Source of the DNA: Unio delphinus
Taxonomy: Eukaryota > Mollusca > Bivalvia > Unionida > Unionidae
Direction of reading: 5' to 3'
Length of the DNA stretch: 64,000 nucleotides
Assembly (NCBI GenBank): GCA_029339505.1
Contig: JAQISU010000164.1
Span: 1,302,001 to 1,366,000, forward strand
In this document: positions 53,431 to 56,399 of the stretch, piece by piece
How the letters are laid out: every line of letters begins with the position of its first letter
Numbering within the stretch: the stretch's first letter is position 1
Translations under genes and position numbers: made by a program
Notes under the pieces: model-generated
What the model was told of the DNA's origin: nothing
What the model saw: only the letters and a program-made list of their open reading frames with translations
Databases searched by the model: none

Positions 53431-56100
53431 TTCTTTATTCAGAAGTTTATTTAAGCTCCACACATTTTTCCTTGATAGTTGATATTTGGATTTTTGCAAG
53501 TACCAGATAAATGTAAAAGTTGACGACACTTAATTGGCAGTTATCAGGGGTGGTAAAAGAATTAATGATTGAAGTAGCTATGATGCTGTATACATGTATC
53601 AGTATGTAAAAATCTGTATTATCTTCTGTTTTATAATTGCAGAAATATGTAGCTGGGAAGACTTGTAACATGTGTAAAAAGGGTAGCTTCAGTCTTGATG
53701 TTAGAAATCCAGATGGCTGCACCAGTTGCTTCTGTTTTGAGAGGGCAGAGAAATGTTCTCAAGCTCCCTATGTCTGGACATGGGTCAGTAAATATTCATT
53801 CAGGCATTACCTTTCACTATGTCTGGACATGGGTCAGTAAATATTCATTCAGGCATTACCTTTCACTATGTCTGGACTTGGGTCAGTAAATATTAATTCA
53901 GGCATTACCTTTCACTATGTCTGGACATGGGTCAGTAAATATTCATTCAGGCATTACCTTTCACTATGTCTGGACATTTGTCAGTAAATATTCATTCAGG
54001 CATTACCTTTCACTATGTCTGGACATAGGTCAGTAAATATTCATTCAGGCATTACCTTTCACTATGTCTGGACATGGGTCAGTAAATATTCATTCAAGCA
54101 TTACCTTTTAAGAAATTATTTGTTGTACCTCCAAACAGTAGCTTCTTTGTTTCATCAATGGCAGATATAATAGTAAATTTAATTTCACCAATAAGGTTAG
54201 GTTAATAGAATTGTAACCTTTTTTTTTATTGATGAGGTGAAGTGAATATAATTGTAAATTGATTTTTGCCAATAAGGTTAGGTTAATAGAATTGTAACCT
54301 TATTTTTATTGATGAGGTGAGGTTAATAAACCTATTTCAATTTCTTTAGAACAGCTGAGACAATTTTGATTGAGTTTGGTTTGATATATTTCATAGGGCT
54401 GGCACTATTATAATTTTTTGAATTAGATAACATTTGTGGAAGATATTTACTCCTTTTTTCCATCATATTATTGTTCAAAACCATTTGTCCAATAAAATGT
54501 TTGATTGAAAATGCAGTGAGCCTACTGTCTTGCACTTGTAACATTGGTCTATACACATGCTGTCACTCTCCGCTTTGAATCACATGGTGATTAATGGTGA
54601 CATCAGTTAATATGACAGTAACCAGATAAATATGACAGCAACCAGATAAATATGACAGTAGCCAGAAGTGACAGTTACTCATCACAACCACAACAACCTC
54701 AGTGAAAATTGGATGACCTCTTGTGTCACTCGTGTGATTTAAAGGCTGATTTATCCTTTAATGTTGGTACAGTACTGTTGTACTTAAATTTTACACATGA
54801 AACAAAGTGACATCTGATCATTGAGTGCATATCATGCTTAGCCTGATTTTATAATTGTGTGGTATTCATCCGTTTTTAAAACTGATTTGCTGTTTCTTCT
54901 CTTAACAAGGAGAGTGAATTTTGATTAAAATTGATTGGAGCAGTTAATATGAGTTGTAGTGTGGCTCCCTAGCAACAGAGTGGGTTCTATTGAAACTTTA
55001 TGCAAAACCTATTTTCAGTATGGCTATGACAGTTCTGATCGTGCTTTGTAGAATTTATTTGTCGAACATGTTTTACTAGAATTATCTTTTGGGAGGGTTT
55101 ATTATTTATAGCAACAAGGTAGACAATCTGTTTTTGAGTCTTCAGAATGGCTTAACTACATTTGTTTAAATTTGGTATTTATGGTTCTAGTCTCATACTG
55201 ATATATAAACCTACATAGGATACCTATCTCACATCAAGCAGTTGTTATTGAAATATAAACCTACATGTTTTCTGTATATAATACCATCAGATATGTAAGC
55301 TTTTCAGCAGTATTAGATTTTTAATTTAAATCTTTCAGGTTGCAATACCTGACAGATACATAACATTTGACCCAAGAGCAAACTATTTCATAGCAAGGCA
55401 ACCAAATGGCTTCTATGCCATTCCTGAAAACATCACATATGCCAGTCTGCCAAGTGGCCTTCAAGGAGAGCCACTATTTTGGAAAGTGCCATCGTCATTC
55501 CTGGGAGATATGGTAGGAGTATTTTTCTGTTTCTTTTTTAAATTGTAACTAACATGTAATTTATGTTATTTATTTGAAATTTTACATTCTGCTGAGTTAG
55601 TGATTAATTCAAGAACATGCACTTAATCATAAATCAAACATATTGCAACACTGAAATTTGATTGATGCTAATTGTAATTGATAAATCTATGCAAGGAGGC
55701 TGCTTCTTAAATATCCGAATCACTTATTGGCCTTTGTTTTTTGCTTTTCCAAGACATAAACTATGTTTAAATTAAATGTAAATTATTGATTTGCATTTTT
55801 GAATAATTTTATATTTTTTAAGGGACCGAGTTATGCTTAAAACAAGAGATATCAAAATTATCACAGACTGATTATTATTTGACTGTACATTTGATTGTAC
55901 ATATTTATGCCCAGGTACAATCTTACAATGGAGAGCTGAGGTTTACAGTGTCATACAGTGGCCCACGGAGCAGAAACCCTGATTGGTTAGCCAGAGCCCC
56001 TTTGGTTGTATTGGTTGGCCATGGTATTCCCATAATATTCAAGTCAGATGCTGTGTGGAGACCAGGTACCAACCAGGAATTCACAGTCAAGTTACATGAG
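5423..56100 (+). CDS. Laminin subunit alpha, alpha-1/2 type (partial gene, 23 exons)
   Basis: Extracellular basement-membrane protein: the alpha chain of the laminin heterotrimer, whose LN domain drives network assembly. The exons are 5423-5482, 5751-5870, 7592-7681, 9014-9131, 12565-12683, 17209-17373, 18085-18240, 18795-18935, 22742-22948, 24148-24249, 24936-25156, 27917-28028, 28987-29100, 30484-30710, 32949-33157, 34206-34312, 36082-36259, 38862-38971, 47049-47232, 50380-50750, 53643-53783, 55339-55512 and 55915-56100. They total 3612 nt, or 1204 codons, with matching phases and AG/GT borders throughout. Domain order is LN end, LE1-4, half LE5, L4, half LE5, LE6-15, half LE16, L4 (incomplete). 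An LN domain plus two L4 domains splitting LE modules is diagnostic of alpha-1/2 chains (vertebrate LAMA1/LAMA2, fly wing blister, worm lam-3). Perlecan shares L4/LE but lacks LN. Both ends of the gene are outside the window. Exon borders were read by eye from splice sites and domain continuity. Confidence 0.93.
5751..5870 (+). CDS. Laminin alpha exon: LN domain, C-terminal part
   Basis: Forty codons, phase 0/0, acceptor TTTTTCCAG and donor GTAAGG. It encodes [20 protein letters not shown] and then [12 protein letters not shown]. The FTSARY...[10 protein letters not shown] and DPIVTRR motifs are hallmarks of the LN domain in alpha chains. It joins in frame to the next exon (YFYSIKDIS). Confidence 0.95.
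6725..6774. repeat. (AAT)n microsatellite, probable LINE 3' tail
   Basis: About 50 bp of uninterrupted AAT. On the minus strand it lies downstream of the LINE remnant at 6880-7475, so it reads as that element's (ATT)n 3' end, as in L2/CR1-like LINEs. Confidence 0.8.
6880..7475 (-). pseudogene. LINE (non-LTR retrotransposon) reverse transcriptase C-terminal remnant
   Basis: Read on the minus strand, consecutive frames give ILGVTLD, then MAAYLELRC, then [20 protein letters not shown] with KLRKVQN, then [14 protein letters not shown]...[10 protein letters not shown]. This is the order of the conserved C-terminal end of CR1/L2-like reverse transcriptases (LGVTlD, SRLDYCNSLL, YtPsRsLRS, FKs.LKThLF). 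At least one frame change and internal stops break it. It is followed by an (ATT)n tail at 6725-6774. The 5' part of the element is missing. The clade is inferred by motif resemblance only. Confidence 0.8.
7495..7550. repeat. 25-bp direct repeat x2
   Basis: TAACCATGGGAGTTAACCC occurs twice, 25 bp apart, just before the laminin exon at 7592. Confidence 0.7.
7592..7681 (+). CDS. Laminin alpha exon: end of LN and start of LE1
   Basis: Thirty codons, phase 0/0, acceptor TTCCAG and donor [26 protein letters not shown] is the canonical LN-to-LE1 junction of laminin alpha chains (family form: [20 protein letters not shown]). The first LE cysteines begin here. Confidence 0.95.
7960..8152. repeat. 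MITE-like palindromic repeat (GACCCAGATCTG family)
   Basis: Contains AACTGCACAGACCCAGATCT followed by GCGGATCTGAGTGTGCAGTT, the inverted central arms of the family, and the TAAGTGAGTAAATATT tail shared with other copies. Confidence 0.65.
8252..8570 (-). mobile_element. tRNA-derived SINE, family 1 (minus strand)
   Basis: On the minus strand the head reads TGGCCTAGTGGTTAGAGCAC (A box) then GGTTCGATTCCCAG (B box). A body follows that is shared with the copies at 42246 and 48707 (AAGTCATAC.AAAGACTTAC, AGGATAATGTGACTGGGT, GACATCATAGTGATATGA). About 320 bp. The B box is intact, so pol III promoter potential is preserved. Confidence 0.85.
8577..8690. repeat. MITE-like palindromic repeat, partial
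   Basis: TTGCACAGACCCAGATCTGA faces TTTGGGTCTGTGCAGTT. Truncated copy of the palindromic family, lying next to a SINE. Confidence 0.6.
9014..9131 (+). CDS. Laminin alpha exon: LE1
   Basis: 39 codons plus one base (phase 0 in, 1 out), acceptor TTTTAG and donor GTGATA after GGAG. The peptide [17 protein letters not shown] and the QTPWRRG stretch match the first LE module of laminin alpha chains. The trailing G combines with CC of the next exon to give Ala, producing [12 protein letters not shown] across the junction, which supports this donor. Confidence 0.92.
9340..10470. repeat. Degenerate ~160-bp tandem repeat region
   Basis: Recurring phrases such as GGAGGCCATATTTTCGATCT, TCAAACTTGGAATACAGGCT and TATCATTAAGATCT reappear at irregular 150-200 bp steps. 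A related fragment occurs at about 56310-56390. No coding potential. Confidence 0.5.
10515..10690 (+). mobile_element. Probable third tRNA-derived SINE fragment
   Basis: TTCAGTTGGTAGAGCATCAG (A-box-like) is followed by GAGGGTCAGAGATTCGTTAC, a degenerate B box at tRNA spacing. The sequence downstream is not folded like a tRNA. Single copy in the window, so the family assignment is weak. Confidence 0.5.
10735..12460. repeat. Dispersed repeat with ~150-bp internal period (ATGTCTAGTTGGT family), split by a hAT element
   Basis: Contains multiple degenerate units with ATGATGTCTAGTTGGT, AATGGTGCCAATCTGACA, CAGCCATCTTGAAAATCTT and GGTTTTCACCAAAAGACTT. Related blocks lie at 19255-19790, 30985-31265, 41885-43060 and 47540-47950. 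The origin is unknown; a bivalve pearl or Helitron-like core array is one possibility. Confidence 0.55.
11552..12247. mobile_element. Non-autonomous hAT-type DNA transposon with 8-bp TSD
   Basis: 696 bp flanked by a perfect 8-bp direct repeat CCAGTCAT (11544-11551 and 12248-12255). The termini are TAGTGATGGGAATCGG at the left and CGGAACAACACTA at the right, that is inverted TAGTG...CACTA ends. Subterminal AACCAACTGATCATCGATTA-type motifs occur near both ends. An 8-bp TSD with TAGTG/CAGTG ends is the hAT superfamily signature. There is no transposase ORF. The element interrupts a dispersed repeat that resumes on the other side. Confidence 0.87.
12565..12683 (+). CDS. Laminin alpha exon: LE2, first part
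   Basis: 119 nt (phase 1 in, 0 out), acceptor TTTCAG and donor GTAAAC. It encodes [17 protein letters not shown], then SLNLQG and [10 protein letters not shown]. The CHGHAD.C and GGGVC.NC motifs are the second LE module of alpha-1/2 chains. Confidence 0.94.
12739..12785. repeat. (GAT)n microsatellite
   Basis: About 47 bp of GAT repeats just downstream of the splice donor at 12684. The methionine-rich reading across it is an artefact. Confidence 0.9.
13278..13590. repeat. 51-bp tandem repeat, ~6 copies
   Basis: Units of the type GATCAAGATAGAATATGCTG...CTAAGTATGCTATTTACTGGCA. They share GATCA(A)GATAGA and TTTACTGGCA with the 30-bp array next to it, so the two look related by expansion or contraction. 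Confidence 0.8.
13790..15480. repeat. 30-bp minisatellite, ~47 regular copies plus degenerate flank
   Basis: The unit is CTGTTTACTGGCAGATCAGG plus GTAGAGTGTT, exactly 30 bp, and in register over 13800-15210. The 15211-15480 part is degenerate. Because 30 is divisible by three and the unit lacks stops in several frames, long apparent ORFs of a ten-residue repeat appear on both strands. No real gene is supported. Intron between exons 12565-12683 and 17209-17373. Confidence 0.95.
16575..16762. mobile_element. MITE with ~30-bp terminal inverted repeats
   Basis: The left end TGATACAGTAAAACCTGTCT mirrors the right end ACCGGTATTACTGTATCA on the opposite strand. The inside repeats TGAGAGACCACCTGT several times. 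188 bp, non-coding. A broken relative lies at about 48030-48105. Confidence 0.75.
17050..17155. repeat. ~27-bp tandem repeat x4
   Basis: Four units of the form AATACAAAATYRACTMATTTATAG (Y, R and M stand for mixed bases) just upstream of the acceptor at 17208. Confidence 0.75.
17209..17373 (+). CDS. Laminin alpha exon: LE2 end and LE3 start
   Basis: 55 codons, phase 0/0, acceptor ATTTTTAG and donor GTAAGC. It begins [20 protein letters not shown], the family HNTxGVNCExCxxGYYRP segment with the usual HN replaced by AF. It continues with [12 protein letters not shown] and an acidic VEDDTHL stretch, as in vertebrate alpha-1. Confidence 0.94.
18085..18240 (+). CDS. Laminin alpha exon: LE3 end and LE4
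   Basis: 52 codons, phase 0/0, acceptor TTTCAG and donor [26 protein letters not shown] and [16 protein letters not shown] show regular LE cysteine spacing. The final CVCK joins KNVEGERCD in the next exon. Confidence 0.95.
18795..18935 (+). CDS. Laminin alpha exon: LE4 end and first half of split LE5
   Basis: 47 codons, phase 0/0, acceptor CTGTAG and donor [22 protein letters not shown] and [17 protein letters not shown] form the end of LE4 and the half-module that precedes an L4 insertion in alpha chains. The exon at 53643-53783 has the same length (141 nt), phases and position before the second L4, as expected for an ancient module duplication. Confidence 0.95.
18936..20830 (+). other. Intron sequence, mostly unassigned
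   Basis: The first part of the 3.8-kb intron between the LE5a and L4 exons. Apart from the dispersed repeat at 19255-19790 nothing recognisable was seen on either strand. Confidence 0.6.
19255..19790. repeat. ATGTCTAGTTGGT-family dispersed repeat
   Basis: Three or so degenerate units (GACTTCATATGATGTCTAGT, AAATGGCCACCATGTCAG, CAGCCATCTTGAAAATTG), as at 10735-12460. Confidence 0.55.
21056..21190. repeat. 21-bp tandem repeat, ~6 copies
   Basis: The unit ATTATGATGGCATATTGAGT(C) is repeated almost perfectly. The 7-residue repeat peptide on the minus strand is a by-product. Confidence 0.92.
21356..22560. repeat. Degenerate ~20-bp minisatellite (TTGACATGGTAACAGATA type), interrupted
   Basis: About 1.2 kb of variants of GTAACAGATATTGACATG. 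A (AAT)n-tailed insertion splits it at 21588-21765. Ends before exon 22742-22948. Confidence 0.88.
21588..21765 (-). mobile_element. (AAT)n plus short LINE-like 3' fragment (tentative)
   Basis: About 70 bp of AAT are followed by GCTTTATTTAGCTTGTTAG, a layout like the 3' end of an ATT-tailed LINE on the minus strand. The host minisatellite resumes afterwards (GATGACAGGTAATGGTG). No coding part remains. Confidence 0.45.
22742..22948 (+). CDS. Laminin alpha exon: first L4 domain, part 1
   Basis: 69 codons, phase 0/0, acceptor ATCTGCAG and donor GTAACA. It starts at the L4 boundary ([15 protein letters not shown]) and contains the conserved YYWQSP(LKY) stretch typical of laminin IV (laminin B) domains (family YFW.aP..f.G). 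L4 domains are beta-sandwich modules inserted in an LE repeat. Confidence 0.93.
23263..23592. repeat. ~23-bp minisatellite, ~14 copies
   Basis: The unit GTTATAATTGAGGGCAAAAC followed by ACT, with length variants. Located in the intron between the first two L4 exons. Confidence 0.9.
23905..24035. repeat. MITE-like palindromic repeat, partial
   Basis: Contains CTGCGAATTGCATCGACCCA, a shortened centre, and GAAGTTGGATCTGATTTATA. A deleted member of the palindromic family in the intron before 24148. Confidence 0.5.
24148..24249 (+). CDS. Laminin alpha exon: first L4 domain, part 2
   Basis: 34 codons, phase 0/0, acceptor TTTCCAG and donor GTTTGC (a weak but valid GT donor). [14 protein letters not shown] is the L4 consensus SYGG.L.y.l.y. 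AAADLILQ continues into the next exon. Confidence 0.93.
24936..25156 (+). CDS. Laminin alpha exon: first L4 domain, part 3
   Basis: 73 codons plus two bases (phase 0 in, 2 out), acceptor TCTACAG and donor GTAAGT. It encodes the C-terminal half of L4, including [20 protein letters not shown] (family R.dfm.vL..l..llIrA.Y). The frame runs into a TAG just past the donor; splicing removes it and gives WIYLKDVVLE across the junction. Confidence 0.93.
25255..25560. repeat. Two short tandem repeats (~80 bp x2 and ~33 bp x2)
   Basis: ATTAACCATAAATAGCACAA with AGCTAAATTGACCCT occurs twice at 25275-25405. GGGTCCATAACTGTAGTGAC occurs twice at 25495-25550. Confidence 0.75.
25560..27370 (+). other. Intron sequence with no recognised feature
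   Basis: About 1.8 kb of AT-rich sequence inside the intron 25157-27916. Short random ORFs only; no transposon ends or tandem structure were noticed. Confidence 0.6.
27370..27868. repeat. ~36-bp minisatellite, ~12 degenerate copies
   Basis: Units of CACTGCTATATTGCTAATCA and AAAGTGAAGACA (later GCCAATCACAGTCAAGACA) end about 50 bp before the acceptor of exon 27917-28028. The apparent reading frames in it are not conserved. Confidence 0.9.
27917..28028 (+). CDS. Laminin alpha exon: end of first L4 and LE5 second half
   Basis: 112 nt (phase 2 in, 0 out), acceptor ATTCAG and donor [15 protein letters not shown] is the last L4 strand. [16 protein letters not shown] restarts the split LE5 module (family VE.C.CP.GY.G.SCE). 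The exon follows directly after a 37-bp minisatellite. Confidence 0.94.
28987..29100 (+). CDS. Laminin alpha exon: LE5 end and LE6 start
   Basis: 38 codons, phase 0/0, acceptor TTTCAG and donor [33 protein letters not shown] and TGKCR match the LE5/LE6 junction of alpha-1/2 chains (C.C.GHA..CD...G.C). Confidence 0.94.
29131..29390 (-). mobile_element. LINE 3' untranslated fragment with (AAT)n tail
   Basis: (AAT)n at 29131-29160 is followed by AAAGACTTTATTTAGAGAAG and CTACCTTGAGGCCTTC. This resembles the 3' end of ATT-tailed invertebrate LINEs read on the minus strand. 5'-truncated, no ORF. Confidence 0.5.
29391..30483 (+). other. Intron sequence with no recognised feature
   Basis: Unassigned AT-rich DNA between the LINE-like fragment and exon 30484-30710. 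Confidence 0.55.
30484..30710 (+). CDS. Laminin alpha exon: LE6 end and LE7
   Basis: 75 codons plus two bases (phase 0 in, 2 out), acceptor TTCCAG and donor GTGAGA. It encodes [20 protein letters not shown], then [19 protein letters not shown] and [12 protein letters not shown]. The ACPLP...NNF module is a characteristic alpha-chain LE. Confidence 0.95.
30985..31265. repeat. ATGTCTAGTTGGT-family dispersed repeat, degraded
   Basis: TGGACGTCTAGTTGGTCTTA and CGTCCATCTTGAAAACATT identify a worn copy in the intron after exon 30484-30710. Confidence 0.45.
32240..32300. repeat. ~37-bp direct repeat x2
   Basis: TTAATGAGGTTGTGAGGTTC occurs twice, 37 bp apart. The rest of this intron (30711-32948) has no recognisable feature apart from the worn repeat at 30985. 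Confidence 0.7.
32949..33157 (+). CDS. Laminin alpha exon: LE7 end and LE8
   Basis: 209 nt (phase 2 in, 1 out), acceptor TTTCAG and donor [32 protein letters not shown] and [10 protein letters not shown] are the LE7/LE8 segment (family SC.GN.D....G.CD). Confidence 0.95.
33312..33716. repeat. 29-bp minisatellite, ~14 copies
   Basis: The unit is ATAATAGAATGGTTTTACTA plus TATTAATAC, nearly uniform with a few TACCATGTT variants. Intron between exons 32949-33157 and 34206-34312. Confidence 0.95.
34206..34312 (+). CDS. Laminin alpha exon 16: LE8 end and LE9 start
   Basis: 107 nt (phase 1 in, 0 out), acceptor CTCCAG and donor GTAAGG. It encodes [20 protein letters not shown] and [11 protein letters not shown]. 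Length and phases are nearly the same as the exon at 38862-38971, its proposed duplicate. Confidence 0.94.
35478..35612. repeat. 27-bp tandem repeat x5
   Basis: The unit is ATTGATTACTGTACTTGAAT plus GCATAAT. Located in the intron between exons 16 and 17. Confidence 0.92.
35745..35930. repeat. MITE-like palindromic repeat (GACCCAGATCTG family)
   Basis: Contains AAGGACCCAGATCTGCCAGT facing TAGGTCTGTGCAGTTTGCAG and ends GATCTGTAAGCGAGTACAT. Same layout as the copy at 4887. Confidence 0.62.
36082..36259 (+). CDS. Laminin alpha exon 17: LE9 end and LE10
   Basis: 178 nt (phase 0 in, 1 out), acceptor TTCCTAG and donor GTGAGA. It encodes [15 protein letters not shown] and [20 protein letters not shown]. 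It pairs with the exon at 47049-47232, which has the same phases and the same CRPG(I/V)MGLTC core. Confidence 0.95.
36900..38180. repeat. Degenerate ~140-bp tandem repeat
   Basis: About nine worn units share GACAGAAAGCATTCTGGCAT, GAAGGGCTTTCAGATTTATA, ATCAGATATGGCCACT and TACTAAAAATAGAAAA. The last unit runs directly into the 60-bp array at 38183. Confidence 0.75.
38183..38552. repeat. 60-bp tandem repeat x6 in two sub-types
   Basis: The unit begins GCATTTTGGCATAAATGTCT and ends ATGATTTTTATGTATCC (first copies) or ATGATTTTGATGTGTCA (last copies). Unit length is exactly 60, which leaves a 20-residue repeat frame open on the minus strand. It corresponds to part of the neighbouring 140-bp unit. 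Confidence 0.95.
38862..38971 (+). CDS. Laminin alpha exon 18: LE10 end and LE11 start
   Basis: 110 nt (phase 1 in, 0 out), acceptor TTCTCAG. The donor GTTCGA is weak, but it is the only placement that keeps frame and cysteine spacing into AGHYNL. It encodes [20 protein letters not shown] and GSMCDSCK. Confidence 0.9.
39056..39275. repeat. ~87-bp tandem repeat, 2.5 copies
   Basis: CTGTCTATATCAACCATTAG, TTTCATGTGGCTTTTAT and CTCTGCCTGTATCAGTCATT alternate and repeat. Start of the 8.1-kb intron 38972-47048. Confidence 0.85.
40050..40895. repeat. ~32-bp minisatellite, ~25 copies
   Basis: The unit is TTCAGTCTTGTTGACATTAG plus GACTTGGGAAGG. A second sub-type (GATCATTAGAACTAGGGCAA) fills the 3' third as six near-identical copies, which suggests recent expansion there. 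Confidence 0.95.
41703..41879. mobile_element. Small MITE with AGGGTTGGCAA-type inverted ends
   Basis: The left end AGGGTTGGCAACCTATTTTA and the right end TACATTGCCAAACCCT are inverted copies. GCATGCCAC and GTGGCATG are subterminal. About 177 bp. Similar ends occur in hAT-type MITEs; no clear target duplication was read. Confidence 0.6.
41885..43060. repeat. ATGTCTAGTTGGT-family dispersed repeat, interrupted by a SINE
   Basis: Units with AATATGGCTGCCACAGAGGC, GACTTCATATGATGTTTAGT and CCATCTTGAAAATC run across the segment. The SINE at 42246-42564 and the small MITE at 41703-41879 are later insertions or immediate neighbours. Confidence 0.55.
42246..42564 (+). mobile_element. tRNA-derived SINE, family 1
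   Basis: The tRNA-like head TGGCCTAGTGGTTAGAGCAT with GGTTTGATCCCTGG is followed by the same body and the TTCCTAATCAAACAAC tail as the minus-strand copy at 8252-8570. It has inserted into a dispersed ATGTCTAGTTGGT-type repeat. Confidence 0.85.
43100..44640 (+). other. Intron sequence with no recognised feature
   Basis: Central part of the 8.1-kb intron, between the dispersed repeat and the 62-bp minisatellite. No gene or mobile-element signature was seen. Confidence 0.55.
44640..45715. repeat. ~62-bp minisatellite, ~17 copies
   Basis: The unit contains ATAATCCAGTTTATTTAATA, TGTTACAATATCTTACAAGA and TACAATTAAAGTTAATGG, with a CATTCAAGAGCCAATTAAAG variant interspersed. About 1.07 kb in the intron before exon 47049-47232. 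Confidence 0.93.
46192..46395. repeat. MITE-like palindromic repeat (GACCCAGATCTG family)
   Basis: Starts TATAAGTTGGGTTCAGCAGC, has GACTGCACAGACTCAGATTT facing CTGGGTCTGTGCAGTTTG, and ends GACTTGTAAGTGAGTAT. Full-length but diverged. Confidence 0.6.
47049..47232 (+). CDS. Laminin alpha exon 19: LE11 end and LE12
   Basis: 184 nt (phase 0 in, 1 out), acceptor TCTTAAAG and donor GTGAGG. It encodes [20 protein letters not shown] and [20 protein letters not shown]. It is separated from the previous exon by an 8.1-kb intron, the longest seen here. Confidence 0.95.
47540..47950. repeat. ATGTCTAGTTGGT-family dispersed repeat
   Basis: Worn units with CAGCAGCCATCTTAAAAGCC, GATATGGAGTTTTCACTTC and GTAGAGCATCAATCCCTTTG recall the copies at 19255 and 41885. 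Confidence 0.45.
48030..48105. mobile_element. Fragment of the GAGAGACCACCTGTC MITE
   Basis: Contains CCTGTCTTGAGAGACAATTG and AAGATAGGTTTACTGTAT, the two arms of the 16575-16762 family with a short spacer. Confidence 0.6.
48707..48968 (+). mobile_element. tRNA-derived SINE, family 1 (3'-shortened)
   Basis: The head GATGGCCTAGTGGTTAGAGC with GGTTTGATCCCCTG and the body (AAGACTTACAAAAATGGTAC, ATAATGTGACTGGGTGGGAC) match the copies at 8252 and 42246. The last approximately 50 bp of the family tail are absent. Confidence 0.82.
49298..49345. repeat. (TA)n microsatellite
   Basis: About 45 bp of TA in the intron 47233-50379. That intron otherwise holds the repeat at 47540, a MITE fragment and a SINE. 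Confidence 0.95.
50380..50750 (+). CDS. Laminin alpha exon: LE13-LE15
   Basis: 371 nt (phase 1 in, 0 out), the longest exon, acceptor TTTTCAG and donor GTTTGA. It encodes [39 protein letters not shown] and [16 protein letters not shown]. This corresponds to the LE stretch before the second L4 of alpha-1 (CPPHT..., GHWGY, and a cysteine-rich C.C...G.C.CK insert in the last module). Confidence 0.95.
51068..51200. repeat. ~34-bp tandem repeat x4
   Basis: The unit is CAGATCACCATTAACACCAG plus ACAACAAAGTTATA. Intron 50751-53642. Confidence 0.93.
51313..51572 (+). mobile_element. tRNA-derived SINE, family 2
   Basis: The tRNA-like head has CAAGTGGTCTAAAGCGCTCA (A box, Leu/Ser-like) and GTGGGTTCGAGTCTTGG (B box). 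The body includes GAGAAAGCTTGCCAGTAGC and the AACACCAACAGCATAAA end. It shares its body with the copy at 52618-52850. Confidence 0.8.
51612..51862. repeat. 44-bp tandem repeat, ~6 copies
   Basis: The unit contains CATTGAGCTGGTTTAATCTG and CATGCAGTTTGTGGCACAG. Two sub-types differ at GAATGTC/GGAAGCC. It begins right after a SINE. Confidence 0.93.
52618..52850 (+). mobile_element. tRNA-derived SINE, family 2 (older copy)
   Basis: A diverged copy of the 51313 element: CCAAGTGATCTAAAGCACTT, GTGGATTCAAGTCTCAGA (mutated B box), GAGAAAGCTTGCCAGTAGCC, and an ACAACAACAAAGCC end. Confidence 0.75.
53216..53342. repeat. ~65-bp direct repeat x2
   Basis: GATCTAGTTGAGGATTGTGG and GTGAGTGAGGGCCTCAC occur twice, followed by a (TA)n tract. 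Confidence 0.85.
53371..53428. repeat. (TA)n microsatellite
   Basis: About 58 bp of TA repeats roughly 215 bp upstream of the acceptor of exon 53643-53783. Confidence 0.95.
53643..53783 (+). CDS. Laminin alpha exon: LE15 end and first half of split LE16
   Basis: 47 codons, phase 0/0, acceptor TTGCAG and donor [21 protein letters not shown] and [18 protein letters not shown] mark the half LE before the second L4. The last codons (YVWTW) and the donor are the first unit of a 49-bp tandem array that fills the start of the intron. Confidence 0.93.
53769..54110. repeat. 49-bp tandem repeat x7 spanning an exon/intron junction
   Basis: The unit starts TATGTCTGGACATGGGTCAG and ends CAGGCATTACCTTTCAC. 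The first unit begins inside the laminin exon and includes its splice donor (ATGG|GTCAGT). Copies 2, 4 and 7 keep the donor exactly; copies 3, 5 and 6 have one or two changes at or just before the exon-side bases. Confidence 0.95.
54185..54330. repeat. ~70-bp direct repeat x2
   Basis: AATAAGGTTAGGTTAATAGA followed by ATTGTAACCTT and TATTGATGAGGTGA, repeated once. A short 20-bp repeat (AAATATGACAGTAACCAGAT, x3) follows at 54608-54665. Confidence 0.85.
55339..55512 (+). CDS. Laminin alpha exon: second L4 domain, part 1
   Basis: 58 codons, phase 0/0, acceptor CTTTCAG and donor GTAGGA. The stretch [16 protein letters not shown] matches the L4 motif (family .p.YW..P..F.Gd). The layout mirrors the first L4 domain. 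Confidence 0.93.
55915..56100 (+). CDS. Laminin alpha exon: second L4 domain, part 2 (last exon in window)
   Basis: 62 codons, phase 0/0, acceptor TGCCCAG and donor [22 protein letters not shown] is the SYgG.L.y.v.y motif of L4, and FTVKLHE is near the domain's C-terminal third. The rest of this L4 (the RxxF...L..l..llIrA segment) is not found in the remaining host sequence. The next exon should lie to the right of the Polinton-like element. Confidence 0.93.
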
Positions 56101-56399
56101 GTCAGAAACTAAACTAAACATATATGCCTACTGTATTTGCTATTGTAATGTACACCTTACAGCAAACAGTGTAGCCCAACCTTATCCATTGCAAGATACA
56201 CTGACAGATCTGTGTCTATTTTGTTTGCTGAACCGGTGATTTTTAGTTCATTTGATGATAAGGTCAAGAGAGCTTATGGTATGGCCTTTCTTCCATCAAT
56301 GATTGCTTCTTGTCACACTGGAGGCCATATTTCTGATTTGATTTGGTTCACAAGTCGGAATAGAGGCTTACCTTAATGACTGTAAATCTTTGGATACTC

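Noticed and set aside
5423..56100. Perlecan (HSPG2) as the identity of the LE/L4 gene
   Set aside because: Perlecan has L4 and LE modules but no LN domain; the LN motifs at 5423-7681 are unambiguous and joined in frame.
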